Source: Luteibacter sp. UNCMF331Sha3.1 (GTDB taxonomy: Bacteria; Pseudomonadota; Gammaproteobacteria; Xanthomonadales; Rhodanobacteraceae). From it: a DNA stretch of 64,000 nt. The position numbers were made by a program, and so were the translations under genes. Below, piece after piece: positions 9,864 through 19,430 of this stretch (positions within the stretch are counted from its first letter, which is position 1; every line of letters starts with the position of its first letter). Where the stretch lies: NCBI RefSeq assembly GCF_900109915.1, contig NZ_FOBU01000002.1:1133170-1197169 (forward strand), read 5' to 3'. Below the pieces are notes generated by a model, which did no database searches, was not told where the DNA came from, and worked only from the letters and a program-made list of their open reading frames with translations.

Positions 9864-12209
9864 GTGGCGCGAAGCGCGAAAGTCGTAAAGAAGCAGGCGA
9901 AGGCGCAGGTCCGGGCCCAGCGGGAGGGCTTGAGCGACGAGCTCAAGCGCCGCCTGCGCGAGGCCGGGGCACTGCTCCTCCTGCCGCTGGCCCTTTACCT
10001 CCTCGTCTGCCTGCTCAGCTACAACGACCAGGACCCGAGCTGGGGGCACATGGGCGTCGCCGAACACGCCACCAATTTCGGTGGCGCCGTCGGCGCGAAC
10101 ATCGCCAACCTGCTCCGGTACATCTTCGGCCTGGTGAGTTACGGCTTCCCGTTGTTGCTCCTCGCGCTGGGGATCCAGGTGATCCGCCAGCGCGGCGAGC
10201 GCAACGTGCAGCCGTGGGAGCCGTCGCTGCGGCTCATCGGTTTCGTTTTCTTCTTCATCACCGCGCCCGCGCTGATGTACCTCAACGTCGACACCACCAT
10301 CCTGCCGGAAGGCCCGGGTGGCATCGTCGGCAAGTGGGTGGGGCGTGGGCTGCATAACGCCTTCGGCGACAAGGGCGCGCCCCTGTTGCTGCTGGCCGTC
10401 TGCCTGATCGCGATCACGCTGGCCACGGGCCTGTCGTGGTTCCGCCTGATGGACATGACGGGCGAGGCCGTGATGCGTCTCGCCGGCTGGTTCGGCGGCA
10501 AGCTGCGTCGTGCGCCGGACGTCATGGCCGCGCGCACCGCGCGAGCCGAGCGCGAGGTCGTCAAGAAAGCCGAGGCGGTCAAGCAGGCGAAGCGCGAACC
10601 CGTGCGCATCGAGACCCCGGCACCCGTCGTCGTCAAGAGCGATCGCGCCACGCGCGAGAACCAGATCCCGTTGTTCACCGGCGCGTCGATGGATGGCGAG
10701 CTGCCGCCGTTGTCGCTGCTCGACGAGGCACCGCCGCAGGGCCCGGGCTACTCCGAGGAAACCCTCGAGGTGCTCTCGCGTCAGGTGGAACTGAAGCTCA
10801 AGGATTTCCGCGTCGAGGCCCGCGTCGTGGGCGTGTATCCCGGCCCGGTCATCACCCGTTTCGAGCTGGAACCCGCTGCCGGCGTGCGCGGCAGTCAGGT
10901 GTCCAGCCTCGACAAGGACATCGCGCGCGGCCTCTCCGTGGTCAGCGTGCGCGTGGTCGACGTCATTCCGGGCAAGAACGTCATCGGCCTGGAAATCCCG
11001 AACACGAAGAAACAGATCGTCTACCTCTCCGAGATCCTGCGCTCCGAGCGCTACGACCAGGTGAAGTCGCCGCTGGCGCTCGCACTGGGCAAGGACATCG
11101 GCGGCAAGGCCGTGGTCACCGACCTGGCGAAGATGCCCCACCTGCTCGTGGCCGGCACCACCGGCTCGGGCAAGTCCGTGGCGGTGAACGCCATGGTGCT
11201 CAGCCTGCTGTACAAGTCGAGCGCCAAAGACGTCCGGATGATCATGATCGATCCGAAGATGCTGGAACTCTCGGTCTACGAGGGCATTCCGCATCTGCTG
11301 GCGCCGGTCGTCACCGACATGAAGGAAGCCGCCAACGCGCTGCGCTGGTGCGTGGCCGAAATGGAACGCCGCTACAAGCTCATGGCGGCCGTGGGCGTGC
11401 GCAACCTCGGCGGCTTCAACAAGAAGGTGAAGGACGCCGAGCACAGCGGCCAGCCGCTGCTGGATCCGTTGTTCCGCGCCAATCCCGACATGCCGGGCAT
11501 GGTGGCCGAGCCGCTCGAACCGCTCCCGCACATCGTCATCATCATCGACGAATTCGCCGACATGATGATGATCGTCGGCAAGAAGGTCGAAGAACTCATC
11601 GCGCGCCTCGCGCAGAAGGCGCGCGCCGCGGGCGTGCACCTGATCCTCGCCACGCAGCGTCCGTCGGTCGACGTGATCACGGGCCTGATCAAGGCGAACA
11701 TCCCGACGCGCATCGCGTTCCAGGTCTCGTCGAAGATCGACTCGCGCACCATCCTCGACCAGTCCGGCGCCGAAGCGCTGCTGGGCCATGGCGACATGCT
11801 CTACCTGCCGCCGGGCACCGCCACGCCGGAGCGCGTGCACGGCGCGTTCGTCGACGACCACGAAGTGCACAACGTCGTGGAATGGCTGCGCGCGCAGGGC
11901 ACGCCGAACTACATCGAAGGCGTGCTGGAAGAAGTCCAGTCCACGGCCGACGGCAAGATCATCAACGATGCCGGCCTGCCGCAGGATGCCGAGGGCGACG
12001 GCGATGGCGACAACGCGCTCTACGACCGCGCCGTCCGTATCGTCACCGAGACCCGCCGCGCGTCGATCTCCGGCGTGCAGCGCCATCTGCGCATCGGCTA
12101 CAACCGCGCCGCCCGCCTCGTCGAACAGATGGAGCAGGACGGCATCGTCAGCGCCCCGCAGCACAACGGCAACCGCGAAGTGCTCGCGCCGCCGCCCCCG
12201 AAGGACTGA
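9864..12209 (+). CDS. ftsK: DNA translocase FtsK
   Basis: 781 aa from the GTG at 9864. FtsK pumps DNA at the division septum and activates XerCD recombination at dif to resolve chromosome dimers. Four transmembrane helices occupy residues about 30-210 and a short linker follows; this is the short-linker (SpoIIIE/SftA-like) architecture rather than the long E. coli form. The motor has FTSK alpha/beta domains with Walker [19 protein letters not shown] and Walker [15 protein letters not shown]. The C-terminal gamma winged helix that reads KOPS is present ([20 protein letters not shown]). The downstream 142-aa gene begins six bases after the stop. Confidence 0.96.
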   Translation: MARSAKVVKKQAKAQVRAQREGLSDELKRRLREAGALLLLPLALYLLVCLLSYNDQDPSWGHMGVAEHATNFGGAVGANIANLLRYIFGLVSYGFPLLLLALGIQVIRQRGERNVQPWEPSLRLIGFVFFFITAPALMYLNVDTTILPEGPGGIVGKWVGRGLHNAFGDKGAPLLLLAVCLIAITLATGLSWFRLMDMTGEAVMRLAGWFGGKLRRAPDVMAARTARAEREVVKKAEAVKQAKREPVRIETPAPVVVKSDRATRENQIPLFTGASMDGELPPLSLLDEAPPQGPGYSEETLEVLSRQVELKLKDFRVEARVVGVYPGPVITRFELEPAAGVRGSQVSSLDKDIARGLSVVSVRVVDVIPGKNVIGLEIPNTKKQIVYLSEILRSERYDQVKSPLALALGKDIGGKAVVTDLAKMPHLLVAGTTGSGKSVAVNAMVLSLLYKSSAKDVRMIMIDPKMLELSVYEGIPHLLAPVVTDMKEAANALRWCVAEMERRYKLMAAVGVRNLGGFNKKVKDAEHSGQPLLDPLFRANPDMPGMVAEPLEPLPHIVIIIDEFADMMMIVGKKVEELIARLAQKARAAGVHLILATQRPSVDVITGLIKANIPTRIAFQVSSKIDSRTILDQSGAEALLGHGDMLYLPPGTATPERVHGAFVDDHEVHNVVEWLRAQGTPNYIEGVLEEVQSTADGKIINDAGLPQDAEGDGDGDNALYDRAVRIVTETRRASISGVQRHLRIGYNRAARLVEQMEQDGIVSAPQHNGNREVLAPPPPKD

Positions 12210-12215
12210 TTCCGC

Positions 12216-12644
12216 ATGAACCCGCGAAAGCCGGGCGCGCTCCGCCAGCGCCCGTGGAGCCTGCTCGTCACCGGCGACCTCGTGCCGACGGCCGAGGTGC
12301 TCGACGAGGTCGAGAGCATCTTCGAGCTCAATCCCTCCATCCCCGGGCTGGAACTGCGCGCCGACGACGGTCGCGCCTGTTTCGTCACGCGTGACTACCC
12401 CAGCGGCCACACCGCCGAGGTGGACGACGCGCTGGAAGTCATCTTCGCCGAGCAGACCGAGATCGCCGAGATCGCGGTACTCGGGCAGGAGGCCCGCCCG
12501 GTGCATACGGCCACGCGCGAGGCGCCTTACTGGCACCGTGACGGAAAGGCCATCGCCGATATCAGCGAAAAGATGGAAGCCGGCGAGATCTCGCCCGCCG
12601 AAGCCATCGACATGCTTAAGTCGCTGTTCGAAACCGATCGCTGA
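12216..12644 (+). CDS. Conserved hypothetical protein between ftsK and lolA
   Basis: 142 aa soluble protein without signal peptide or membrane segment. It starts six bases after ftsK and ends about 35 bases before lolA, so it is almost certainly co-transcribed. The sequence is acidic, with LLVTGDLVPTAEVLDEVESI near the start and a C-terminal helix AIADISEKMEAGEISPAEAI. I do not recognise a characterised family; position suggests a role tied to division or envelope work, but that is inference. Confidence 0.75.
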   Translation: MNPRKPGALRQRPWSLLVTGDLVPTAEVLDEVESIFELNPSIPGLELRADDGRACFVTRDYPSGHTAEVDDALEVIFAEQTEIAEIAVLGQEARPVHTATREAPYWHRDGKAIADISEKMEAGEISPAEAIDMLKSLFETDR

Positions 12645-12678
12645 CAATCGCGCCGAACCTTACGGAACTCATCTGCCC

Positions 12679-13326
12679 ATGAAACGCCTCCTGCTCGCCG
12701 CGACGCTGTCCCTGCTCAGTCTGCCGACCTTCGCCGCCGGCCCGGCGCGCGATCGCCTCGACACCTTCGCCAAAGGCATGCATTCGCTGAGCGGCCGCTT
12801 CAGCCAGACGCTGTCGGGCCCGAACGGCGAGCAGGGCAAGACGAGCTCGGGCACGCTCGCCCTGCAGGCGCCCCGGCAGTTCCGTTGGGAGACGACGGCG
12901 CCGTACAAGCAGACGATCGTCGCCGACGGCAGCCGGGTGTGGCTGTACGACCCGGATCTCGAACAGGTGACGGTGCGCAAGCAGAGCAGCGAGGAAGCGC
13001 AGAGCCCGCTCACGGTGCTGACCGACGTGTCGCGCATCGACAAGGACTTCAAGGTGACGGAGCAGGGCGAACACGATGGCTTCCAGTGGCTGCGTCTGAC
13101 GTCGACGAGCAAGGACCCTCAGTTCGCGTACGCCGACCTCGGGTTCGACGCCGAAGGCCTGAAGCGCATGGCGTTCCGCGATCAGCTGGGCAACGTCACG
13201 CGCATCCAGTTCGCCGGTCTCGTGCGCAATGCGGCGCTGCCGGACGGCACGTTCAACTTCGTCCCGCCGCAAGGCACCGACGTGGTCGGCGATGCCCCGG
13301 TGTTGCAGACCCAGCCGGTGAAATAA
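12679..13326 (+). CDS. lolA: Outer-membrane lipoprotein carrier protein LolA
   Basis: 215 aa. LolA is the periplasmic chaperone that takes lipoproteins from LolCDE and passes them to LolB. A Sec signal peptide is clear (MKRLLLAATLSLLSLPTFAA). The mature half-barrel has GRFSQTLSGPNGEQGKTSSG, PRQFRWETTAPYKQTIVADG and VWLYDPDLEQVTVRKQ, all family hallmarks. It is the third gene of ftsK-X-lolA, the conserved arrangement, and is followed by a triple REP cluster. Confidence 0.94.
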   Translation: MKRLLLAATLSLLSLPTFAAGPARDRLDTFAKGMHSLSGRFSQTLSGPNGEQGKTSSGTLALQAPRQFRWETTAPYKQTIVADGSRVWLYDPDLEQVTVRKQSSEEAQSPLTVLTDVSRIDKDFKVTEQGEHDGFQWLRLTSTSKDPQFAYADLGFDAEGLKRMAFRDQLGNVTRIQFAGLVRNAALPDGTFNFVPPQGTDVVGDAPVLQTQPVK

Positions 13327-13330
13327 CCCC

Positions 13331-13571
13331 GGCGGGAGCCACGCTGCTGGCGATGGGAGCCTGTCGCCAGCACCCATCGCGGCCAAGGCCGCTCCCACAC
13401 CGACCTTAGTGGGCTCCTGGTGGGAGCCAGCCTGCTGGCGAAGGGACTTGCCGCGAGCACCCATCGCGGCCGAGGCCGCTCCCACACCGACCTTAGTGGG
13501 CTCCTGGTGGGAGCCAGCCTGCTGGCGAAGGGGTTTGCCGCGAGCACCCATCGCGGCCGAGGCCGCTCCCG
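13331..13571. repeat. Cluster of three REP palindromes in direct tandem
   Basis: Three REP units at about 13,331-13,398, 13,419-13,486 and 13,506-13,571. Units 2 and 3 are spaced exactly 87 bp apart and share the linker CACCGACCTTAGTGGGCTCC, so they arose by tandem duplication of unit plus linker. The cluster fills the gap between convergent lolA and the histidine kinase. Confidence 0.88.
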
Positions 13572-13605
13572 CAGGACGATCGGCCATCAGAGAGAGCGCT
13601 TCCGG

Positions 13606-16600
13606 CTACGTACGCGGTGTTTCCCGCGCATACGCCACGCGCCCCGGGATCCGGGCCGTCACCGTCGCGCCGCGCTTCGGCGTCGACGTCACGTCCAGTC
13701 GCCCGCCCAGGCGAGCCGCGCGTTCGCGCATGCCTACGATGCCGTAATGCCCATCCCCCGAGGGCAGGCCCGGCGAGGTATCGAAGCCGTCCCCGTCGTC
13801 GCTCACGGTCACGGTGAGCCAGCGTCGCCTGTACTCGACCGAGACGACGATCGAGCGCGCGTGGGAATGGCGCATCGCATTGACCATCGCCTCGCGCACG
13901 ATGCTGTGCAGTTCGTCGATCACGGTGGGGTTCACCAGCCGGGGCGTGCGCAACACACGCACGTCGACCTGCGCGGGGATGTCGAGCTCTTCCGCCTGGC
14001 CGGCGACGCGTGCTTCCAGCGACCCATATTCCGCGGCCTGCGTGCGCAAGCCTTTCACGCGGTCGCGTCCCTCGACCAGCAACGCTTCGGCGCGATCGAT
14101 CGTGCGCTCCAGCACCGAACGCGCGTGATCGTCCTTCGACAGACCGTCCGCGAACGCCTGGAAGCGCAGGATCAGCCCCTGTACGCCCTGCAGCAACGTG
14201 TCGTGCAGCTCGCGCGCGATGCGCTCGCGCTCCTGGTGTCGTTCGGTCAGGCGCGCGCGAAGTCGCCGCGTGAGCCAGCGCACGCGCCATCGGTGGGCCA
14301 TCCAGACCAGCAGCGCGAGGACGGCGACGCACGTGAGCTGGAACCACAGCCGCTCGAAGAGCCGCGCCGGCACCGAGACGTCGAGGGGCACGGAGCGGCT
14401 CCAGTGCCGTCCGTCGTACGAGGCTTCCGCGACGAAGCGATACGAGCCCGGCGGCAGGTCCATGTACGACGCTTCGCGATGCGCGCCGGCGTACATGTAC
14501 TCGCGATCCAGACCTTCGAGCATGTGCCGGAACATCAGCCCCCTTGGTCGTCCGGGCGCGAGCGCGGTGTACGACACCTGCAGGTCGCGACCGTGCTCCA
14601 GCGCGACGGCCTCGTTGTGCACGAGCGTGGTGGTGCCAGACGCGATCGAGCGGATCACCACGGGCGGCGGGTCCGGACGTCGGTGCGGACGCGACGGGTC
14701 GACCCATGCCAGTCCCTGCGAGCCGGCGAACCACAACTTGCCGTCGCTGGCCGCCAGGATCGTCGGCAGCGGCCGAACCAGCTGGGCCGGTCCCGGCACG
14801 CCGTCTTCCATCGTCAGCAACTCGGCGTCCACCGGTTGCGACGGATGGGCGATCGCCGACGACCATGCTTCCGGCGTGAAGTGCAGCGCGCCGGCGATGC
14901 CGTAGGCCCACACGCCGCCGTCGCGGCTTCGCACGATGCCCGTTATCGAATCGAGCCTGCCGGCCGGCTCGATGGCGAACGTCCGGAAGCGGTCGCCGTC
15001 GAGGATGGACAGGCCGTGCTCCGACCCGACCACGCGTCGACCGTCGATGGTGGCGATGGACGTCACCGGCCCGTGTTCGAGGTGCTGTGCGGCGCCATAG
15101 CGATGAAGGCGCGTGCCGTCGACCATGATCACGGTGCCGTTCTGGTAACCGAACCACGGCCTCCCGTGGTCGTCGATATGAATGACGGACGGCGCCACAT
15201 CGGGCAGGCCGTCGACGGACGACGCGGGCAGCCATGCGCCATCCGGGCGCTGCACGTAAAGGCCGCGCAGGCGCAGGGAGATCCACAGCCGGCCCATGCC
15301 ATCGCGGCCGATCGCATGCACCAGCGTCTTTTTCTGCGCGGCGTCGGACGGCAGCGACCGTTCCTCGGGAAGCCGGCCCGGGCGCTTGCGCCAGAGTTCG
15401 CCGTAGCCACCCAGCAAGACCGAGCCGTCCTTCTCCTGCCACGCCGCCGTGACGGAGCCCTCGAAGTCCTCGAGCGCCGAGGGATCGGGATCGAGGTGCC
15501 ATAGCAGGTCGTTGTAAGGCGTGTTGGCCGCGCTTCCCGTCCACACCGTGCCGTCGCCCTGTTCGAACAGGGAGAAGTACACGCGGAAGGTCGGGAAACG
15601 GACTACGGACAGCCAGCTGTCGCGGAACGTGTCGAAGCCGGCCTTCGTGCTGACCCATACGGTGCCGTCGCGGTCTTCGAGCGTGGTGATCGTGCCTAGC
15701 GAGGTGAGCCCCAAGTCCGGGGTCGCGACCTGGGCCGCCGGATTGTCGGCGACGGGCGCCGCGCGCCCGATCGCCGGGGCAGGGATCCTGCACAGGTTCT
15801 GGCGGCAGGCGACGCTCCACAACGTTCCGTCGCGATCGAGCAGCGTGGTGGTGCTCGTGGTGTTCAGCGGCCGGCGAAAGGCATGCGGTTTGCCCCATTC
15901 GCCCGGCGCGGGGCGCAGGCCATCGCGCGACCGCACCCACAGGCTGCCATCGGGATGCAGCATCATCTGCTGGGTAAGGGCAAACGCCTCGCCCGCGCCG
16001 ACGAACCCATCGGCGCCCTTGCGGAGGATGAAGACGCCCGAATCGGTGACCATCCAGAGATCGCCGCGTCGATCTTCGAGGAACTGCTGGAACTCGCCGT
16101 CGGGTGCCTTCGCACTCAGGTCGTTCCAGCGCGTGCCGTCGAAGCGGAAGTAACCCGCCTCCGTCGCCGCCCAGAGGCGGCCGTCGCCATCCGTGGCGAA
16201 TTCGTTGACGGCGGCGCGATCGGGCAGGCCATCGGCCGTGCCATAGAACGTCACGGCTTCCCGACGCACGCGCGCGACGCCGCCGTAGGCACGCGACACC
16301 CACAGGTCGCCGCCGGGTGCCGCGTAGAGCTGCCATGTGGCCTCGCTTTCGTTGCTCGAGGCGGGCAGCAGCGGAAACTTCTGGAACTCGAAGCCGTCGT
16401 AACGAAACAACCCCATGCGCGAGCTGAACCATAACCAGCCGTCTTCCGTCTGCGCCATCGACGGCGAGTCGGCAGGCGCACCGTCCTGCGCATGCAGCGT
16501 GCCGTGATGCAACTGGCCGAGGGCGCGCGCGGGGTCCGTGGCGTGCGCGACGCCGGCGCCCACGAGGAAGGCCGCGCAGCAAAGCAGTCGGAACGCGCGG

Positions 16601-16617
16601 CGCGCGGTGGCAGTCAT
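13606..16617 (-). CDS. Two-component regulator-propeller sensor histidine kinase
   Basis: About 1,003 aa from MTATARRAFRLL. Signal peptide or anchor (LLCCAAFLVGAGVAHA), then two seven-bladed regulator-propeller repeats (SMAQTEDGWLWFSSRMGLFR and many DGxLWxxT-like repeats) to about residue 690. A Y_Y_Y domain follows (LQVSYTALAPGRPRG, YRFVAEASYDGRHWS), then one membrane helix (FQLTCVAVLALLVWMAHRW), HisKA_3 (RERIARELHDTLLQGVQG, with His as phospho-acceptor) and HATPase_c (IVREAMVNAMRHSHA, VSDDGDGFD, GHYGIVGMRERAARLGG). Such kinases sense periplasmic ligands, often carbohydrates. No response regulator is encoded nearby, so it is orphan here. Confidence 0.92.
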   Translation of the reverse strand: MTATARRAFRLLCCAAFLVGAGVAHATDPARALGQLHHGTLHAQDGAPADSPSMAQTEDGWLWFSSRMGLFRYDGFEFQKFPLLPASSNESEATWQLYAAPGGDLWVSRAYGGVARVRREAVTFYGTADGLPDRAAVNEFATDGDGRLWAATEAGYFRFDGTRWNDLSAKAPDGEFQQFLEDRRGDLWMVTDSGVFILRKGADGFVGAGEAFALTQQMMLHPDGSLWVRSRDGLRPAPGEWGKPHAFRRPLNTTSTTTLLDRDGTLWSVACRQNLCRIPAPAIGRAAPVADNPAAQVATPDLGLTSLGTITTLEDRDGTVWVSTKAGFDTFRDSWLSVVRFPTFRVYFSLFEQGDGTVWTGSAANTPYNDLLWHLDPDPSALEDFEGSVTAAWQEKDGSVLLGGYGELWRKRPGRLPEERSLPSDAAQKKTLVHAIGRDGMGRLWISLRLRGLYVQRPDGAWLPASSVDGLPDVAPSVIHIDDHGRPWFGYQNGTVIMVDGTRLHRYGAAQHLEHGPVTSIATIDGRRVVGSEHGLSILDGDRFRTFAIEPAGRLDSITGIVRSRDGGVWAYGIAGALHFTPEAWSSAIAHPSQPVDAELLTMEDGVPGPAQLVRPLPTILAASDGKLWFAGSQGLAWVDPSRPHRRPDPPPVVIRSIASGTTTLVHNEAVALEHGRDLQVSYTALAPGRPRGLMFRHMLEGLDREYMYAGAHREASYMDLPPGSYRFVAEASYDGRHWSRSVPLDVSVPARLFERLWFQLTCVAVLALLVWMAHRWRVRWLTRRLRARLTERHQERERIARELHDTLLQGVQGLILRFQAFADGLSKDDHARSVLERTIDRAEALLVEGRDRVKGLRTQAAEYGSLEARVAGQAEELDIPAQVDVRVLRTPRLVNPTVIDELHSIVREAMVNAMRHSHARSIVVSVEYRRRWLTVTVSDDGDGFDTSPGLPSGDGHYGIVGMRERAARLGGRLDVTSTPKRGATVTARIPGRVAYARETPRT

Positions 16618-16739
16618 CGGAAGACGCGGCTCGGTGGCACGGGGACGAGGCACGAGCGTACCGTATCGGGGTCACCAATCCGCAACATCCTGCTTTCATG
16701 CCAGACTCCATCCAGGACAGCGGACGTGGTCGGGGGAAC

Positions 16740-19430
16740 ATGGGCATGTTTGTGGTGTGGGGCATCGTGGGCGCCATCATCGGTGCCTTCGCCGGGCAGG
16801 GCTTTGGCGGCGCCGTTGCCGGATTCGCCATCGGGTTTCTCTGGGGCCGGACCTCCCGGTTGCGGCGCGATCTCGACGACGCGCGCCGGTCGATCGACGC
16901 CTTCGTGGCCGGCGCCGTGCCCGCGGCACCCACGCCGATGCCCGCGGCGCCCAACCCGTCGGTAGCGCCACCTCCCGCACCGGTCGAACCGTTGGCTCCG
17001 GCGCAGCCTCCGCCGCTTCGTCCCGCCGCACCCGCGCCTGCCGCACCACCACCCGTCGCACCGCGCGAACCCGCCGGCCCCACGCTCGGCGATCGCCTCA
17101 CGGCCGCCATCAAACGCTGGTTCACCGAAGGCAACGTACCGGTGAAGATCGGCATGCTGGTGCTCTTCGCCGGCATCGCCGCGTTCCTGAAATACGCCGC
17201 CGACACCGGCCTGCTGCGCGTGCCGATGTCGGTGCGCCTGACGATCGTCGCGCTGGTCGCCATCGCTGGCGTCGCGTTCGGCTGGGTGCAACGCGACAGG
17301 CGTCGCGCGTTTGCGTTGTCGTTGCAGGGCGGCGCCATCGGCGTGCTGGTGATGACGGTGTTCGCCGCGTATCGCATGTACGGGCTGCTGCCCGCGGGCG
17401 CCACCTTCGCGCTGCTGATCGTCTTCGTCGGCGCGCTCGGCGTGCTGGCCGTGCTGCAGGACGCCCTCGCGCTGGCCGTGCTCGGTCTCGTGGCGGGATT
17501 CGCCGCGCCGATCATCGCGTCGACGGGGCAGGGCAACCACGTTGCCCTGTTCTCCTATTACGCCGTGCTCAACCTCGGCATCCTCGGCATCGCATGGAAG
17601 AAGGCGTGGCGCGTGCTCAACGTGCTCGGCTTCGTCGGCACGTTCGGCGTCGGCACGCTGTGGGGCGTGCTGAGTTACCGGCCCGAGTTCTTCGCCAGCA
17701 CCGAGCCGTTCCTGGTCCTGCATTTTCTGCTCTACCTCGTCGTGCCGTGGTTGCACGTGCTGCGGTCGCCGAAACGCGGGCGCGCGATCCTCGACGGCTG
17801 CCTGATGTTCGGCAATCCCATCGCCAGCCTGTTGCTGCAGGGCGCGTTACTGGACTGGCGGCCCATGCCGCTCGCGCTGTCGGCGCTGATCGCCGCCGGC
17901 ATCTACGTCGCCATCGCGTTCGCGCTGCGCAAGCGCGACGACATGACCTTGCTGCGCGACACGTGGGCCGTGCTCGCCGTAGCGTTTGCCACCATCGCGG
18001 TGCCGCTGGCACTGAGTGCGAGCGTGACCTCCAGCGTCTTCGCGCTCGAAGGCGCCGGTCTTATCTGGCTCGGTTTCCGTCAGGGCCGGCGACTGCCGCG
18101 TTGGGCGGGCATCGGTCTGCAACTCGCCGCCGCGGTGGCGTGGCTGTTCGCCATCACGTTCCGCTACACGCCGGGGCAGATGCCGATCCTCAATGCGACC
18201 TTCATCGGCGGAATGCTGCTCGTCGTCGGGGCGGGCATCGGCGTATGGCAGTTCGACCGCCATGGCACGTCGCGCGGCGCCTCCGCGCTCGCGCGTATCG
18301 GCTTGCTGGCGTGGGCGGCCATCTGGTGGCTCGTGGCGTTCGCCGATCAGATCGGCGTGCCAGCGCTCGACGATGCGACGCAGGCCGCCTGCTGGGCGAT
18401 GCTGCTCTCGGCGACCGCCTTGCTGCTGGCGCTGGCGTGCCCCCGCGCGCGCAAGCTCGATCTCGGCGTGACGCTCGCCTTCGGTGTACCGTTGTTCCTC
18501 ATCGGCAGTACCGGCGTCGTGCTCGACGCGGCGAACGCGGGTACGCAGTGGATGGCGGGCTGGCCGCTGGTGGCGGTGTTCGTCATGGCGGTGACGGGGT
18601 GGTTCACCTTGCGGGGCGTGGCCGCGCATCGCGTCGCCGCGGTGGCGACGTCGACGATCGGGTGGGTGCGCTGGCTGGCCGTCTTCACCGTGTCGATCGC
18701 GCTGGCGCTCGATACCGCGACCACGCTGGGGCAGGGCTGGCGGATGCTGGCCGTGTCGCTGCCGACGTTGTCGCTGGCCGGGCTGACGCTGTGGGGGCCG
18801 CGCTGGCTGGCGGCGCCACTGCATGAGCACGCGCGCGACATTCGCCTGACCGTCGGGGCGTGCGTCGCCATCGGCATGGTGGCCATCGGCATCGCGGCGC
18901 TGGGCGCCGCCGGCAGTCCGCGACCGCTTCCGTTCGTTCCGGTGCTGAACCCCGTCGATCTCCTGCTGGTGGCCGCGCTGCTGTTCGTCGCGCGAGCCAT
19001 CGGCGACGCGGCGTTGCCCGACGAGGTGCGCCGCACGCGGCCCGCCGTGCTCGCGGCGCTGTTCTTCGTCGTCGCCACCAGCATGACGCTGCGCGCCACG
19101 CATCATCTCGGTGGCGTGCCATGGAACGGCGACATGGCGGCGTCGAACCTCGTGCAGCTGTCGCTCACGGTGGTGTGGAGCGTGATCGGCGTGGTGGCCT
19201 GGGTGCTTGGATCGAAGCGCGGCCAGCGCATGCTGTGGCTGGCCGGCGCGGTGACGATGGCGCTGGTGCTGCTGAAGCTGCTGCTCGTCGATCGCGGTCA
19301 TCTGGGCAACCTGTTCGGTATCGCGTCGTTCATCGCGTACGGTCTTCTCTGTACGGTGATCGGTTACCTCGCACCCGCACCGCCCCGGCAGGGCGTGCCG
19401 TCCGTTCCGGAGTCGTCGCATGAGTCATGA
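16740..19430 (+). CDS. DUF2339 multi-spanning membrane protein
   Basis: About 896 aa. A short hydrophobic N-terminus (VVWGIVGAIIGAFAG) and a Pro/Ala-rich cytoplasmic or periplasmic segment (residues about 75-125) are followed by more than 20 hydrophobic helices, matching DUF2339 (IKRWFTEGNVPVKIGMLVLF is the usual entry into the membrane domain). Function of the family is not established. Start is uncertain: ATG 16,698, 16,740 and 16,746 are all in frame, and a GGGGGA element fits 16,740-16,746 best. It overlaps the next gene by 11 bp, so the two form an operon. Confidence 0.85.
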   Translation: MGMFVVWGIVGAIIGAFAGQGFGGAVAGFAIGFLWGRTSRLRRDLDDARRSIDAFVAGAVPAAPTPMPAAPNPSVAPPPAPVEPLAPAQPPPLRPAAPAPAAPPPVAPREPAGPTLGDRLTAAIKRWFTEGNVPVKIGMLVLFAGIAAFLKYAADTGLLRVPMSVRLTIVALVAIAGVAFGWVQRDRRRAFALSLQGGAIGVLVMTVFAAYRMYGLLPAGATFALLIVFVGALGVLAVLQDALALAVLGLVAGFAAPIIASTGQGNHVALFSYYAVLNLGILGIAWKKAWRVLNVLGFVGTFGVGTLWGVLSYRPEFFASTEPFLVLHFLLYLVVPWLHVLRSPKRGRAILDGCLMFGNPIASLLLQGALLDWRPMPLALSALIAAGIYVAIAFALRKRDDMTLLRDTWAVLAVAFATIAVPLALSASVTSSVFALEGAGLIWLGFRQGRRLPRWAGIGLQLAAAVAWLFAITFRYTPGQMPILNATFIGGMLLVVGAGIGVWQFDRHGTSRGASALARIGLLAWAAIWWLVAFADQIGVPALDDATQAACWAMLLSATALLLALACPRARKLDLGVTLAFGVPLFLIGSTGVVLDAANAGTQWMAGWPLVAVFVMAVTGWFTLRGVAAHRVAAVATSTIGWVRWLAVFTVSIALALDTATTLGQGWRMLAVSLPTLSLAGLTLWGPRWLAAPLHEHARDIRLTVGACVAIGMVAIGIAALGAAGSPRPLPFVPVLNPVDLLLVAALLFVARAIGDAALPDEVRRTRPAVLAALFFVVATSMTLRATHHLGGVPWNGDMAASNLVQLSLTVVWSVIGVVAWVLGSKRGQRMLWLAGAVTMALVLLKLLLVDRGHLGNLFGIASFIAYGLLCTVIGYLAPAPPRQGVPSVPESSHES

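Noticed and set aside
9861-12647. A 928-codon frame antisense to ftsK
   Set aside because: Typical high-GC antisense shadow: His/Arg/Asp-rich, no domain, while ftsK on the plus strand is certain.
13493-17536. A 1,347-codon minus-strand frame across the histidine kinase and DUF2339 genes
   Set aside because: Arg/Ala-rich shadow of the true kinase frame; it also covers the opposite strand of the DUF2339 gene.
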